A stretch of DNA of 64,000 nt from Bradyrhizobium sp. 138 (GCF_023074075.1 NZ_JADPKT010000081.1:88714-152713); one strand, 5' to 3'; numbered from the stretch's first letter, positions 7,786 to 16,873 are shown. Notes: generated from the letters alone by a model not told the origin. Program-made: numbers and translations.

Positions 7786-8919
7786 TCAGTGGACCTGAAG
7801 CTCGGGCTGACGGCCCTGAGCGGAATCGGCACCCGCGCTATTCTTGCGCGACTGGTAGAACTTCAGAATGCTGCGCGAGGTCTCGATCTTGAGCCGGCCG
7901 TACTCGCGCTCATTGTCCTGGAGCTCGCGCGCCGTGATCAGATGATCCTTGGCGCCGAGGAACAGCAGCGACATCGTCGTATCCCAGGAGAAGTCGAGCG
8001 CCTTGCAGAGCACCAGGATCATCTCGCGGTTGCGGTCCATCAGCGCGCGCTCGATCACGTCGACCGGGAGCGAGGACAGCAGCGACAGGCCGATCTGCAC
8101 CTCGTCGAAGCGGTGCTGGCGCGCATAGTTCGAAATCGAATCCTGGTTGAGATTGCCCTGGCGGTATTGCGTCGTGACCACGCGCTTGGCGACGAAATAG
8201 CTGCGCGAGGACGGACCGAACTTGGACTGGAGATCGCCGGTGACCTCGGTCACCGAGCTCTGGATCTGCGCCATCATCTCGGGCCGCTCGGACTCGAGGC
8301 GGCGGCGGACGTCTTCCGAGGCCTTCGAGATCAGCTGCTGGAAAATGTGGCGCGGCACGTCCTTGCGCAGGCCGAGCTGCTCGGCGAGGATCGAATCGCC
8401 CTCGGCGCGGCGGACCATGTGCAACAGGCCGGAGCCGGAGAAGCGCGCGCCCTCGTTCTTCGCGACCGACGTCACGACCTCCTGGTTGCCGCGCTTGACC
8501 AGCACGTCGGTCACGGCCTCGCCGATCGACTTGCGCTGCGCGATCGCGAGCAGATGCGACTGGCCCTTGGTCATGGCGCTCTCGACCAGCATCTTCTCGT
8601 CGATGCGGTTGGAGTCGCGCAGCACGGGACCGGCGACCTCGATCTCGTCGTCGAGGGCGAGCTTTTCGATGACGTTGATCGGGGCATGATCGCACGCCGA
8701 CATCACATCGGAGAGCTGCGCCCGCGCGGCGACTTCGATTTCCTCGGCGAGCCGGCCGATGACCTCGCCGAACATGCTGATCTCGTCGTCGCTGTAGCGG
8801 CCGGTGATCAGAATGTCGGTCGCATGCCACAACGCCTTTGCCCGGCTTTCGTCGGTGCCGCGCGCGATCGCGTCGTCCAGATCCTGCAGAAGCGATTTCG
8901 CCCCGTTCATCTCGATCAC
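7786..8919 (-). CDS. DUF2336 domain-containing protein
   Basis: A 377-residue, mostly helical cytoplasmic protein. The layout fits the alphaproteobacterial DUF2336 family: repeated helical pairs with recurring phrases such as LLAIAQRKSIGEAVTDVLVKRGNQEVV, LGLRKDVPRHIFQQL and GLSLLSSLPVDVIERALMDR, reminiscent of HEAT-type repeats. No catalytic motif or membrane segment is visible. Function is unknown; some family members are linked to chemotaxis or stress signalling, which is not shown here. An internal ATG at 8910 is an alternative start. The following small gene (7515-7757) is on the same strand. Confidence 0.85.
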   Translation of the reverse strand: MIEMNGAKSLLQDLDDAIARGTDESRAKALWHATDILITGRYSDDEISMFGEVIGRLAEEIEVAARAQLSDVMSACDHAPINVIEKLALDDEIEVAGPVLRDSNRIDEKMLVESAMTKGQSHLLAIAQRKSIGEAVTDVLVKRGNQEVVTSVAKNEGARFSGSGLLHMVRRAEGDSILAEQLGLRKDVPRHIFQQLISKASEDVRRRLESERPEMMAQIQSSVTEVTGDLQSKFGPSSRSYFVAKRVVTTQYRQGNLNQDSISNYARQHRFDEVQIGLSLLSSLPVDVIERALMDRNREMILVLCKALDFSWDTTMSLLFLGAKDHLITARELQDNEREYGRLKIETSRSILKFYQSRKNSAGADSAQGRQPELQVH

Positions 8920-9112
8920 CCCAGTTCTTGGTCGTTCTTTTGCGAACCGTTGCGCCTCACTTGGCGCGACGCCGAATTCCTCTGGAAACCGACGCTAGAG
9001 ATGAAACGCGAGAATTCAGTAAAATCGGCAAATCAGTTTTGCCGGGCAAAATTCATTCAAATGCGAGGGGATGGGCTAAGGAGCGCGAAAGACGCTGCGC
9101 GGGAGGTGCTGC

Positions 9113-9269
9113 TCACCTCTCCCGTAGGGAGAGGTCGGATCGCATCGAAAGATGCGATCCGGGTGAGGGGGTACGGTCCGACCTAATGCCGCGGCCCCTC
9201 ACCCGGATTGCTCGGGCGCGCAATTGCGCGCCATAGCAATCCGACCTCTCCCCGCTGGGGAGAGGTGAA
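9113..9269. repeat. Compound inverted repeat (CTCACCTCTCCC family)
   Basis: Two facing copies are present. One has ACCTCTCCC-GTA-GGGAGAGGT, then GGATCGCATC and GATGCGATCC and GGGTGAGGGG (about 9113-9170). The mirror copy begins CCCCTCACCC and ends CCTCTCCCCGCTGGGGAGAGG (about 9196-9269). Each can fold alone and the two can pair with each other. It lies between the DUF2336 gene and the end of the AsmA-like gene, possibly acting as a transcription or mRNA end structure. Confidence 0.75.
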
Positions 9270-9297
9270 CCGAGCCTAGCCGCGAGCAGCGTCGCCC

Positions 9298-12200
9298 TCA
9301 CGGATTCTGTGGCGTCAGCACCAGCGGCGGCTTTGGCTTGGGCTTTGCGGGCGGCGGGCCCGGGGCAGGTTTCACGTCGATGGCAGGGGGCAGCGGCGCA
9401 AGCTGCTGCTGGCTCGCGAGCGGTGGGCTCGGTACGGCGGGAGCGGCCTGTGGAGCCTTCGGCGTCGGCGCTGCTTTCGACTTCGCGGGCGCGCGGCGCG
9501 GATCCTGGCCCGGCAGCGGCACGTTGGCCGGCCCCTGCTCGGGCGCGGCATCCGGAGACACCAGCGTCGGCAGCGCTGCGGTCGCCGGTGGCGGCTCGCC
9601 GCGCTCGATGGCATCGAGCCGGCGCGTCTCGCGGTCGATCGTGCGCACCGCAAGCCACGAGGACAGCGCCGCAAGATCGATGGTGCGATTGAGCTTGTCG
9701 GGAGGTCCCGCCGCGAACAACTGGATCTCGGGTGGGGCGCCGGAAAGGCCGGTCATGATCGGCGTCAGGCTGGCGCGGATGTCGGCCTGGTCGGCCGGAA
9801 TGTCGTAGCCGCCGGAGACGATGGCGCGGGCGTTCTTCGCTTCCAGCGGCGTCGCGCCGACGCGTAAGCGCCCGTCGCGGATCGTGAACGGGATTTGCGC
9901 CGAGGCGACCGCGATCGGTGCGGCGGCAAGGGCGGGCTCGACCAGCTGCCGCAAGCGGTTGTCGTCGGAAACCTGACCGCCGTCGCTGGCGCGGATCGCG
10001 ATCTCGAATGCGCGCGGATTGAGCCCGCTGATTTCTGCGGAGTTCAGGGTCACCGTACCGTTGCCGGCGAGCGCGCCGGTGAGGGCGGCGACGCTGCGGC
10101 CCTGGCTGGTCAGCGCCATCTGCACCGAGACGCGCCCCTTCGGCAGCGCGAGGTCGCGGTAGCGCAGCGCCGCCGCATCGACATTGCCGAGCTCGACGCG
10201 CGCATTCAATGCAACACCACCCGCGCCATTACGGGCGTCAAAGTTCGCCGACATCTCGCCGCCGCCGACGCCGCCTTTCAGCGCATCGAGCGCGAGCGAC
10301 TGGCCGTCGCTGCGGATCGTGCCGCCGAAGGCGCGCAGCTCGATGCCGCCGGGCAACGTCCCGCGCAACGCCTGGAACGCGATCCGGCCGCGCCAGCCCG
10401 TGATGAGCCCTGCGCTCAGCGGGTCGCCCGTATCGTGCCCGGCCGCGCCGATCGCCATCGCGAGCGCCGGCGCAAGATCGAGCGTATCGAGACCGACTTC
10501 GCCGTCGAGGCTCTTCTCCGGATCCAGCGTCACCGCCAGATGGCCGCGCAGATGCGAGCCGACCGCATTGCCGTCGAGATCGTCGAAGGTCAGGCGATTG
10601 CCCGTCAGCGTGAGGCGGGAGGACAGGCTGACGTTCTGCGCCGATTTGTCGGTCGGGCTGATCCCGAGCAGCGGGGCCAGATTGGCGTTGCGCACGCGCA
10701 GGTTCACGCTGCCTTTCGGCTCCGACAATTCGACGCTGCCCTGCGCATCGGCATCAAGACCGCCACCGCTGAGCTTTGCGTTCAACTGCAGCGGCCGCCG
10801 CCAGGCGCCGTTTAGCTTGCCCTCGAATTGCGAAGCGCCCTCGCCTGCGGCCACCACGCGATCAAGCCCGAGCAGCGCCAGCAGCGCGCCGGCCTGCGGC
10901 GTCGAGACTTTCGAATCCAGCGTGAAATCGCTGCTCCGCAGGCGGTCGAGATCGATGCCGCCGATGGCGGCGGCCGGCAGTTGCGCGGCCAGCGTCGTGG
11001 TCGCCTTGAGCTGCGGCGCGTCGAGCTCGAGCACGGCGCGGGCATTGCTGCGATCGGCATGCTCGGCATTCTTGTCGAGGCTGAGATCGAGCTTGAGACG
11101 GGTCGCGCCCGGTAGTGCCGGAATGGCATCGAAGCGCGCGCGCACCGCAGGTGCAAACGGCTCGATCAGCGCGGTGAGCTCGCGCAGCGAATTGGCCGAG
11201 GATTTCAGCGCGAGCTTGCCGGTGGCTTTGGTGCCGTCGAAGCTGCCGCTGGCCTCGGTGGTCACGCCGCTGGCCTGCCCGAAGCGCAACTGCTCCAGCG
11301 ACAGCGATGCCGGGCCGTAAGCAAGCTTCGCAGCGAACGGCCGCAGCTCCTGGCCGGCGGAGATCGCGCGGCCGATATCGAGCGAGAGCCTTGCCTCCTC
11401 CGGCCACTCGCCCTGCGGTCCGGCCAGCGCGCGGACGAAACTTGCGGCGGCGTCGAGGTCGAGCCGGTCGGCCTTCAACTCGGCGTCGATCCGCGAGCCG
11501 TTGCTCGCGCCTGTTTGCACGAAGGCGATGCGGCCTTGCACGGTGCCGCCTTCAATGTCGGCCTTCAGCCTGTCGATGGCGAGATGGTTGGCGGCGATCG
11601 TCACGTCGCCGGCGAGGCGCAGCGGCCGCGTGCTGCGGCGGTTGACCTCGCTGCGGCCCTGCAGCCAGGCCGTCAGCGTATCCGGGTCGGATGATTCGAC
11701 GCTGAGACGGCCGCTGAAACTGTCGGCGCCGGGCGTCGCACCGTTGAGCGAGAGCTGCGTCATGCCAGGCGCACGCAGCTCGAGCCGCTGGAACGTCCAG
11801 GATCGTCCGTCGGTCTGAAGCTCGGCCGTGATGTTCTGCAGCGGGCGGCCGCCGAGCATGATCTGGTCGGAGTTGAACTCGATCTGCGCCGGGATCGGCG
11901 CCTGCGGAATTGCGGCGAGCCCTGCACGCAGCGCCGGCAGGATGCGGAGCGGCTCGGCATCGCCCTTGGCCGCGAGCTTGTCGACATCGACCTGACGCGC
12001 CGACAGCACCGCGCGCAGCAGCGGCGAAGCGCCGAATTTGAGATCGCCGACGCCGCCGAGCTTCAGCGCGGTGTCTTCGGTGCCGAAGCTCGCGTCGATC
12101 TGCTCGAACTTGGCCCCGGCCGGATCCGCCTTCAGCTTGGTCGTGAGCTTCCAGGGCGTTGGCCCCGCCTCGCCCGACTTCTTGGCCGGCGGTACGGCCA

Positions 12201-12933
12201 GCGTCAGCGTGCCCTCGAATTTCGGCAGGCGATTGTCGAAGGCGAGCACGCCTTCGAGATCGGCGAGGATGGCACGCTCGCCGGGATCGATGTTGAGATG
12301 CAAACGCGTGGCGTTGCCGTCGGCGCTCGGGCCGGAGGAGACCCGGAACGGATAGCGCACCCCGGCCGCGGTGAAGCGCCCGTCGCCGCGCACCGAGCCC
12401 GCGAGCGAGCGGACGTCGCCGGAGAAAGCGATGTCGTTCAGCTCCAACGTCGAGCGGCTGGCGGCATCGTGCAGGGCAATGCGGCCGGTGAGATTGAGCC
12501 GCTCGATGGCAAGGGATGCCAGATTGAAGGTGCCGTTCGCGGCGGAGGGCAAATCGACCCGTCCCCTCGCGTCGAGGCCGAGATCGACCGCCATGCCGCC
12601 CACCGAAAGCTCGGTGGCGCGCCATTCGCCGCGCATCAGCGAGCTGAGGCTGAACTCGACGTCGAGCTTGTCGGCGCGCAGGCGGCCGAGATCGTTGTTG
12701 CCGCCGAAGGTGACCGAGCGCAGCCGCAGCGTCGGCGCCGGCAACAGCCGCGCGTCGAGCTCGCCCGCGACCCGCACCGGCACGCCGATGATCTTGCCAG
12801 CCTCCGCCTCGAACTGGGGCCTGAACTGGTTCCAGTCGACGTAGTAAGGCCCGATCAGCGCGGCCAGCAGCGCAATGATGAAGGCAATCGCCAATCCGAG
12901 CAGCGTCGTCTGCACGGGTCTCCCCTCGGCCAA
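9298..12933 (-). CDS. AsmA family protein (large envelope protein)
   Basis: A 1211-residue protein with one N-terminal membrane anchor (about residues 8-30, TTLLGLAIAFIIALLAALIG) followed by the AsmA signature YYVDWNQFRPQFEAEAGKIIGVPVRVAGELD. A very long beta-rich region follows with repeated AsmA-like phrases (LRLRSVTFGG, LPKFEGTLTL), an AsmA C-terminal-type domain over roughly 880-1080, then a Pro/Ala/Lys-rich tail from about 1130. AsmA/TamB/YhdP relatives bridge inner and outer membranes and are linked to phospholipid transport. That role is inferred here. It is a single gene. The tail is low-complexity and probably disordered. Confidence 0.9.
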   Translation of the reverse strand: MAEGRPVQTTLLGLAIAFIIALLAALIGPYYVDWNQFRPQFEAEAGKIIGVPVRVAGELDARLLPAPTLRLRSVTFGGNNDLGRLRADKLDVEFSLSSLMRGEWRATELSVGGMAVDLGLDARGRVDLPSAANGTFNLASLAIERLNLTGRIALHDAASRSTLELNDIAFSGDVRSLAGSVRGDGRFTAAGVRYPFRVSSGPSADGNATRLHLNIDPGERAILADLEGVLAFDNRLPKFEGTLTLAVPPAKKSGEAGPTPWKLTTKLKADPAGAKFEQIDASFGTEDTALKLGGVGDLKFGASPLLRAVLSARQVDVDKLAAKGDAEPLRILPALRAGLAAIPQAPIPAQIEFNSDQIMLGGRPLQNITAELQTDGRSWTFQRLELRAPGMTQLSLNGATPGADSFSGRLSVESSDPDTLTAWLQGRSEVNRRSTRPLRLAGDVTIAANHLAIDRLKADIEGGTVQGRIAFVQTGASNGSRIDAELKADRLDLDAAASFVRALAGPQGEWPEEARLSLDIGRAISAGQELRPFAAKLAYGPASLSLEQLRFGQASGVTTEASGSFDGTKATGKLALKSSANSLRELTALIEPFAPAVRARFDAIPALPGATRLKLDLSLDKNAEHADRSNARAVLELDAPQLKATTTLAAQLPAAAIGGIDLDRLRSSDFTLDSKVSTPQAGALLALLGLDRVVAAGEGASQFEGKLNGAWRRPLQLNAKLSGGGLDADAQGSVELSEPKGSVNLRVRNANLAPLLGISPTDKSAQNVSLSSRLTLTGNRLTFDDLDGNAVGSHLRGHLAVTLDPEKSLDGEVGLDTLDLAPALAMAIGAAGHDTGDPLSAGLITGWRGRIAFQALRGTLPGGIELRAFGGTIRSDGQSLALDALKGGVGGGEMSANFDARNGAGGVALNARVELGNVDAAALRYRDLALPKGRVSVQMALTSQGRSVAALTGALAGNGTVTLNSAEISGLNPRAFEIAIRASDGGQVSDDNRLRQLVEPALAAAPIAVASAQIPFTIRDGRLRVGATPLEAKNARAIVSGGYDIPADQADIRASLTPIMTGLSGAPPEIQLFAAGPPDKLNRTIDLAALSSWLAVRTIDRETRRLDAIERGEPPPATAALPTLVSPDAAPEQGPANVPLPGQDPRRAPAKSKAAPTPKAPQAAPAVPSPPLASQQQLAPLPPAIDVKPAPGPPPAKPKPKPPLVLTPQNP

Positions 12934-13058
12934 ACCGACACCCGGACCAAACCCTGGCCTTAGTGGACTTCAGGCGTGCCGGAACAGCCCCTTATATAGG
13001 GGGAAGTGTGGCGAAGTCACAGCGACTGTTGCGCGCGGAGGTTAACCGCCGGGCCGCC

Positions 13059-14291
13059 TCACCAGCTCGCCGGCAGCCGCTTGAGGCCGCGCAGCACGAA
13101 GGTCGGCCGCCATTCCGGGTTTTCGACGTCGTCGATTCGCAGATCGGGCAGCCGCCGCAGCAGCGTGGCCATGGCGATCTCGGCCTCAATGCGCGCCAAT
13201 TGGGCGCCCAGGCAGAAATGAATGCCGCCGCCGAACGACAGCGGCTTCACGTTCTGACGGGTGACGTCCAGCCGGTCCGGCCGGTCAGGATAGACTGCCG
13301 GATCGCGGTTGGCCGAGCCGAGCAGGCACAGCACGGTCTCGCCCTTGGGGATCCTCTTGCCGCCGAGATCGTCGATATCCTCCAGCGCGACGCGTCCGGT
13401 CATCTGTACCGAGGAATCGTAGCGCAGGAACTCCTCGATCGCGCCTACCATCAGCTCGGGCCGCGCCTTGAGCAGTGCAAGCTGGTCCGGATTGCGGTGA
13501 AGCGCGAGCAGGCCGTTGCCGATCAGGTTGACGGTGGTCTCGTGGCCGGCGCCGAACAGCAGGATGATGTTGGCGGTCAACTCCTCGTTGGTGAGCTTGT
13601 TGCCGTCCTCCTCGGCCTGCACGAGCTGGGTGGTGAGATCGTCTCCGGGATTCTTGCGGCGCAGCTCGAACAGCTGCTGGAAATACATCTGCGCCATCAG
13701 GTTGCCCTCGTTGCCCTTCTTGATCTCGTCGGCAGACAAGGGCACGGGGTCGAGCAGCCGCCCGCCGTCGCGCGAGCTCTTGTAGAAGACCTCGCGATGA
13801 TCCTCGGGGATGCCGAGCATCTCGCAGATGATGGTGACGGGCAGGCGGAAGGCGAAATTCTCGATCAGGTCCATGTGGCCGCGGTCGATCACCGCATCGA
13901 TGGCCTGGTCGACGATCTCCTGGATGCGCGGGCGCATGTCCTCGACCCGGCGGGCGGTGAAGGCCTTGACGACGAGTCCGCGCAGGCGGGTGTGGTCGGG
14001 CGGATCGGCTTGCAGCATCCAATGGCTCATGCTGCGGAACACCGGCTCGTCCATGATCTTGTCGCTGTAGCGGCGCTTGGAGCGCTCGACGAAATCCTTG
14101 CCGAAGCGCCTGTCGCGCATCACCAGGCTGACATCGGCGTGGCGGCTGGTGACGAACTGGCCGAACGGCGTCACGTGGACCGGATCGACCGTGCGCAGCC
14201 GGTCATAGTGCGGATAGGGATCGCGGATGAAGTCCGGCGACAGCGGGTTGAACAGCGGTGCGCCGCCGGCGCCTTGCACGTGCTCGTTCAT
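13059..14291 (-). CDS. Cytochrome P450
   Basis: From ATG 14291 (MNEHVQGAGG) the product has 410 residues, the normal length of a soluble bacterial P450. Visible motifs are the I-helix oxygen-binding LFGAGHETTVN, the K-helix ExxR in EEFLRYDSS, and the haem-cysteine loop FGGGIHFCLGAQLARIE. The enzyme should insert oxygen into an organic substrate, using electrons from a ferredoxin and reductase that are not encoded nearby. The substrate is unknown. It is divergent from a TetR gene with a 28-bp perfect palindrome between them, so it is probably repressed by TetR and induced by a ligand. A longer frame from 14402 would run through the palindrome and is unlikely. Confidence 0.95.
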   Translation of the reverse strand: MNEHVQGAGGAPLFNPLSPDFIRDPYPHYDRLRTVDPVHVTPFGQFVTSRHADVSLVMRDRRFGKDFVERSKRRYSDKIMDEPVFRSMSHWMLQADPPDHTRLRGLVVKAFTARRVEDMRPRIQEIVDQAIDAVIDRGHMDLIENFAFRLPVTIICEMLGIPEDHREVFYKSSRDGGRLLDPVPLSADEIKKGNEGNLMAQMYFQQLFELRRKNPGDDLTTQLVQAEEDGNKLTNEELTANIILLFGAGHETTVNLIGNGLLALHRNPDQLALLKARPELMVGAIEEFLRYDSSVQMTGRVALEDIDDLGGKRIPKGETVLCLLGSANRDPAVYPDRPDRLDVTRQNVKPLSFGGGIHFCLGAQLARIEAEIAMATLLRRLPDLRIDDVENPEWRPTFVLRGLKRLPASW

Positions 14292-14371
14292 GGTGACCTC
14301 AAATCGGTTGCCGCACGACGCGAATACGCCCATCGCAGCCCAACTGCCCGGCGTAACCATCCCTGAACTAT

Positions 14372-14399
14372 CAACTCGATACATTGTTGTATCGAGTTG
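14372..14399. promoter_or_regulatory. Operator-like 28-bp palindrome between P450 and TetR genes
   Basis: Perfect 12-bp arms CAACTCGATACA (14372-14383) and TGTATCGAGTTG (14388-14399) flank a TTGT spacer. It is 22 bp before the TetR start and 80 bp before the P450 start. This size and position are typical for a TetR-family operator that controls both divergent genes. Confidence 0.8.
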
Positions 14400-14421
14400 C
14401 ATTCTGCCCTAACCTGCTCCG

Positions 14422-15045
14422 ATGTCAAGGGCGAGAACCAGGCCGACCAGGGACGATACGCGCGACAGGCTGTTCGAGGCGGCCGCGCGCGTGTTCGAGG
14501 AAGACGGCATCGGCGGCGCCAGCATCGAGGCGATCGCCGCGGCGGCCGGCTTCACCCGCGGCGCGTTCTATTCGAACTTCAGAAGCAAGGACGAGCTGAT
14601 CATCGCCATGCTCGAGGACCATGTCGAGCAGTCGATCCGGCGCAACATGGACATCCTCGCCGAGCACGACAATCTCGACGATTTCATCGCGGCGCTGAAG
14701 ACGATGGACCGCAGCCGGCAGGACCCGCTCGGCCGCTCACCGCTGCTGCACATGGAGATGATCCTGTTCGTCGCGCGCGCCGAGAAGCGCCGACCCGAGC
14801 TCGCAAAACGCCTGCGCGCGCGGCGCAAGCTGGTCGCCGACATCGTCGAGGCGACCTTGAAGGGCAACGGCAGGAACGACAAGCTGAACCCGCCCTGGAT
14901 GGCCTCGATCGTGCTCGCGCTCGAAGACGGTTTTCGCCTGCACCGGCTGATCGATCCCGAGACGACGCCAGCCGACAGTTTTTTGCGCGCGATCACCGAT
15001 TTGCGGCGCAGGACGGGACTGGCGTCCGATCAGGGAGAGGCCTGA
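14422..15045 (+). CDS. TetR family transcriptional regulator
   Basis: A 207-residue TetR protein. The N-terminal helix-turn-helix domain covers about residues 12-60: TRDRLFEAAARVFEEDGI, then GASIEAIAAAAGFTRGAFY and NFRSKDELI. The rest is a helical ligand-binding and dimer domain with no recognised specificity. It is divergent from the cytochrome P450 gene, and the 28-bp palindrome between them is the probable binding site, which implies autoregulation and control of the P450. The inducer is unknown. No clear Shine-Dalgarno is seen before ATG 14422, so the transcript could be weakly translated or have a short leader. Confidence 0.92.
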   Translation: MSRARTRPTRDDTRDRLFEAAARVFEEDGIGGASIEAIAAAAGFTRGAFYSNFRSKDELIIAMLEDHVEQSIRRNMDILAEHDNLDDFIAALKTMDRSRQDPLGRSPLLHMEMILFVARAEKRRPELAKRLRARRKLVADIVEATLKGNGRNDKLNPPWMASIVLALEDGFRLHRLIDPETTPADSFLRAITDLRRRTGLASDQGEA

Positions 15046-15135
15046 TGCATCGTCAAGTGGCTCCGAAGCGAGACGATTGATTCACGCGTCGATGCTGCCT
15101 TGGATCCCTTCACTGCCTGCCCGGTGTCGGCTCGG

Positions 15136-15270
15136 CTACTTCTTCTTTGCAGGCCCGAAATCCGGCTGCCAGGCGGCTTCCTTGCGGCTCGGCGCCGCAG
15201 CGATCACCTTGGCTTTGTCTTTCTTCGGCTTCTTGGCTTCGCGATTGCCGCGTTGCTGACCCTTCGCCAT
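15136..15270 (-). CDS. Possible internal short product, 44 aa basic protein
   Basis: Within the 114-residue frame an ATG at 15270 is preceded by AGAGGAG about five bases upstream. It would give a 44-residue, very basic protein (MAKGQQRGNREAKKPKKDK and AWQPDFGPAKKK). It reads like a complete small protein rather than a tail, and small MAKGQQR proteins on their own are common in related bacteria to my recollection. The 114-residue product could then be a fusion of two small genes that lost the stop between them, or both forms may be made. Confidence 0.45.
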   Translation of the reverse strand: MAKGQQRGNREAKKPKKDKAKVIAAAPSRKEAAWQPDFGPAKKK

Positions 15271-15480
15271 GTCGCTCTCCTCTGTAGGTTCGAGTTGGTC
15301 GAATTCATCCGGCTGGAGCACCCGTCCGCGCGGGGTGCAGACCCTGACGTCCATGTAGCCTTCGCGCAGCAGTTTTCGAGCGAGGCGCAGCGCGACCGTC
15401 GCGGTGCCGCGGCCGAGATTGGAACTGCCGTATTCGTTGGTTCCGCTGACCAGATATGGCACGCGTGTCGGCCTAGCCAT
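15136..15480 (-). CDS. Hypothetical protein, 114 aa, with an internal start
   Basis: The full frame (114 residues) starts MARPTRVPYLVSG and has a folded-looking part (GTATVALRLARKLLREGYMDVRVCTPRGRVL) up to about residue 65. Then comes a Lys/Arg-rich tail from residue 71, MAKGQQRGNREAKKPKK. No known domain is recognised. The start overlaps the end of a 32-codon upstream gene by 8 bp, so it is probably translated in an operon. An AGAGGAG site before codon 71 suggests that the tail may also be made alone (see the separate entry at 15136-15270). The start overlap supports 15480 as a real start. Confidence 0.65.
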   Translation of the reverse strand: MARPTRVPYLVSGTNEYGSSNLGRGTATVALRLARKLLREGYMDVRVCTPRGRVLQPDEFDQLEPTEESDMAKGQQRGNREAKKPKKDKAKVIAAAPSRKEAAWQPDFGPAKKK

Positions 15481-15571
15481 TCAGGATGGCCGCGCCGCAC
15501 ACGAGAAGCAGAAGAAACAGCGGAACGATCACCGGCGGCACGATCCATTCCGAGATGCGAACACGCGACAT
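15473..15571 (-). CDS. Small single-pass membrane peptide, 32 aa
   Basis: A 33-codon frame reads MSRVRISEWIVPPVIVPLFL and ends LVCGAAILNG before TAG. It has a good ribosome site, AGGAGCG, about five bases before the ATG. Residues 9-29 form one hydrophobic segment, so the product is probably a short inner-membrane peptide. Its last 8 bases overlap the start of the next gene (ATG at 15480), a coupling pattern typical of real genes. Nothing further about function can be said. Confidence 0.6.
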   Translation of the reverse strand: MSRVRISEWIVPPVIVPLFLLLLVCGAAILNG

Positions 15572-15831
15572 CGAACGCTCCTGCGAAGCCTTCGGCGGGA
15601 GCACACGCGACCCTCAGTCACCGGTCGAAGCCGTTGAGACGTGCGGTGATGGCAGCAACGCTACGCCCGTGCCGAACCAATAGCGAGCATTAAATCCCTC
15701 GCAGGCAACTATTGCCCCGCGACATCGTTGTTTGCCGATGCGGTAACGATAGTGCTGGCTATCGCCGTGCCAAAGGCGCATGGTTTGGGGGCCGGCACCG
15801 GTTGGGGCTTCACTTGCGAAAGGCAGGCTGC

Positions 15832-16098
15832 ATGACCATCCGCTCGCGGCGAGAAACCGTCACCTTCAGGCATCCGTTCCGCGTCCGCGGCATCGATCGC
15901 GTCTTGCCGGCCGGCGCCTACGAGGTCGTCACTGACGAGGAGACGATCGAGGGTCTGACCTTCGCCGCCTATCGCCGCATCGCCACGATGATCACCGTGC
16001 CCGCCGAAGGTGCGGGCGGCACCATGGAGATGCTGTCGATCGGCTCCGTGGATCTGGCGAATGCGCAAGCCGCAGACGCGAGCATCGCCAATGACTGA
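15832..16098 (+). CDS. Conserved hypothetical protein, 88 aa
   Basis: An 88-residue soluble protein, MTIRSRRETVTFRHPFRVRG, with a beta-rich middle (LPAGAYEVVTDEETIEGLTF and RRIATMITVP). The phrase about a 'PAGxYxVxTDEExI' strand resembles small Rhizobiales proteins of unknown function; no formal domain is recognised. Its end overlaps the next start by 8 bp (16091-16098), so the two are coupled. The 260 bp before it, back to the small membrane peptide gene, hold nothing I can name. Confidence 0.75.
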   Translation: MTIRSRRETVTFRHPFRVRGIDRVLPAGAYEVVTDEETIEGLTFAAYRRIATMITVPAEGAGGTMEMLSIGSVDLANAQAADASIAND

Positions 16099-16387
16099 CC
16101 AGCCGGTTGATCTCGACAAGCACCGCGGCATGGCCGCACAGAAGGCGACCGACCTGCGCCGCGCGCTGGCGGACGTCGAAGCCCAGGTCAGGGAACTGCG
16201 CGAGCGCGAAGCCGATCTCGAGCACCGCATGATGACGGTGCCGTCCGCGTCCTGGCCGGAGGCCGCGGTGAAGGCGCGTCATTTGCTCAACCTCTATGCC
16301 GCAAGCCTGCCCGCCGAGGACACGCGGCACCGCGCGCTCGTGTCAGCGCTGTTCGACGATTTCGCCCGGCTGTCGGGGGAGAGCTGA
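16091..16387 (+). CDS. Conserved hypothetical coiled-coil protein, 98 aa
   Basis: A 98-residue helical protein. Residues about 13-47 (MAAQKATDLRRALADVEAQV and RELREREADLEH) have the heptad pattern of a coiled coil, followed by a second helical part (AAVKARHLLNLYAASLPAED). No known domain is recognised. It starts within the end of the preceding gene (8-bp overlap). The pair may encode interacting partners, which is inference from coupling only. Confidence 0.72.
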   Translation: MTDQPVDLDKHRGMAAQKATDLRRALADVEAQVRELREREADLEHRMMTVPSASWPEAAVKARHLLNLYAASLPAEDTRHRALVSALFDDFARLSGES

Positions 16388-16506
16388 GGCGAACGATCGC
16401 CGCCTGCATTCTCGACACGTGCCACGCGACGGGAAAGCAGGCGGCCGGCCGCCGACGGTGATCTGAGGCCATGATCGTGCCTGGCGATCACAGAACGGAG
16501 CAAGCC

Positions 16507-16785
16507 ATGACGTTGACCAGCGGACGCTATATCAGCCACGAATACGACCGGATGATCGTCCGGTTCTCGATGCATGACGGAACCAGGGAGGTTCCCTGCG
16601 CGATCTCGACCTCCGCGATGGACTATCTCGAGCGCGGCCCGCAAGTTCGGCCCGAACAGCGGGAGGCCCAGTTCACCCGCCTGCGGGATCGCATCGAAGC
16701 GCGCGCGGCGAGCAAATATCGCGCGACGGAGTTCGAAGGCACGCCGCCGGGTATCGTGCTACGCGGCATCGATTTCAGGCCATAG
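16507..16785 (+). CDS. DUF1488 family protein
   Basis: From ATG 16507 (MTLTSGRYISHEY) the product is 92 residues and fits DUF1488. The pattern is an N-terminal beta hairpin (RMIVRFSMHDGTREVPCAIS), a helix with the central phrase QFTRLRDRIEARAASKYRA, and a final beta strand ending VLRGIDF. Members are small proteins of unknown function, often in multiple copies in alphaproteobacteria. CGGAGC lies just before the chosen ATG; an earlier ATG at 16471 is less well placed. It stands alone. Confidence 0.8.
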   Translation: MTLTSGRYISHEYDRMIVRFSMHDGTREVPCAISTSAMDYLERGPQVRPEQREAQFTRLRDRIEARAASKYRATEFEGTPPGIVLRGIDFRP

Positions 16786-16873
16786 GGGACGGCAGCACCG
16801 CGACAGCCGGATGCATGGCAGAAGGACCCGACATCGTCGCGGTCCGTGATCGCAGCCAGCACCAACGTCTTCT

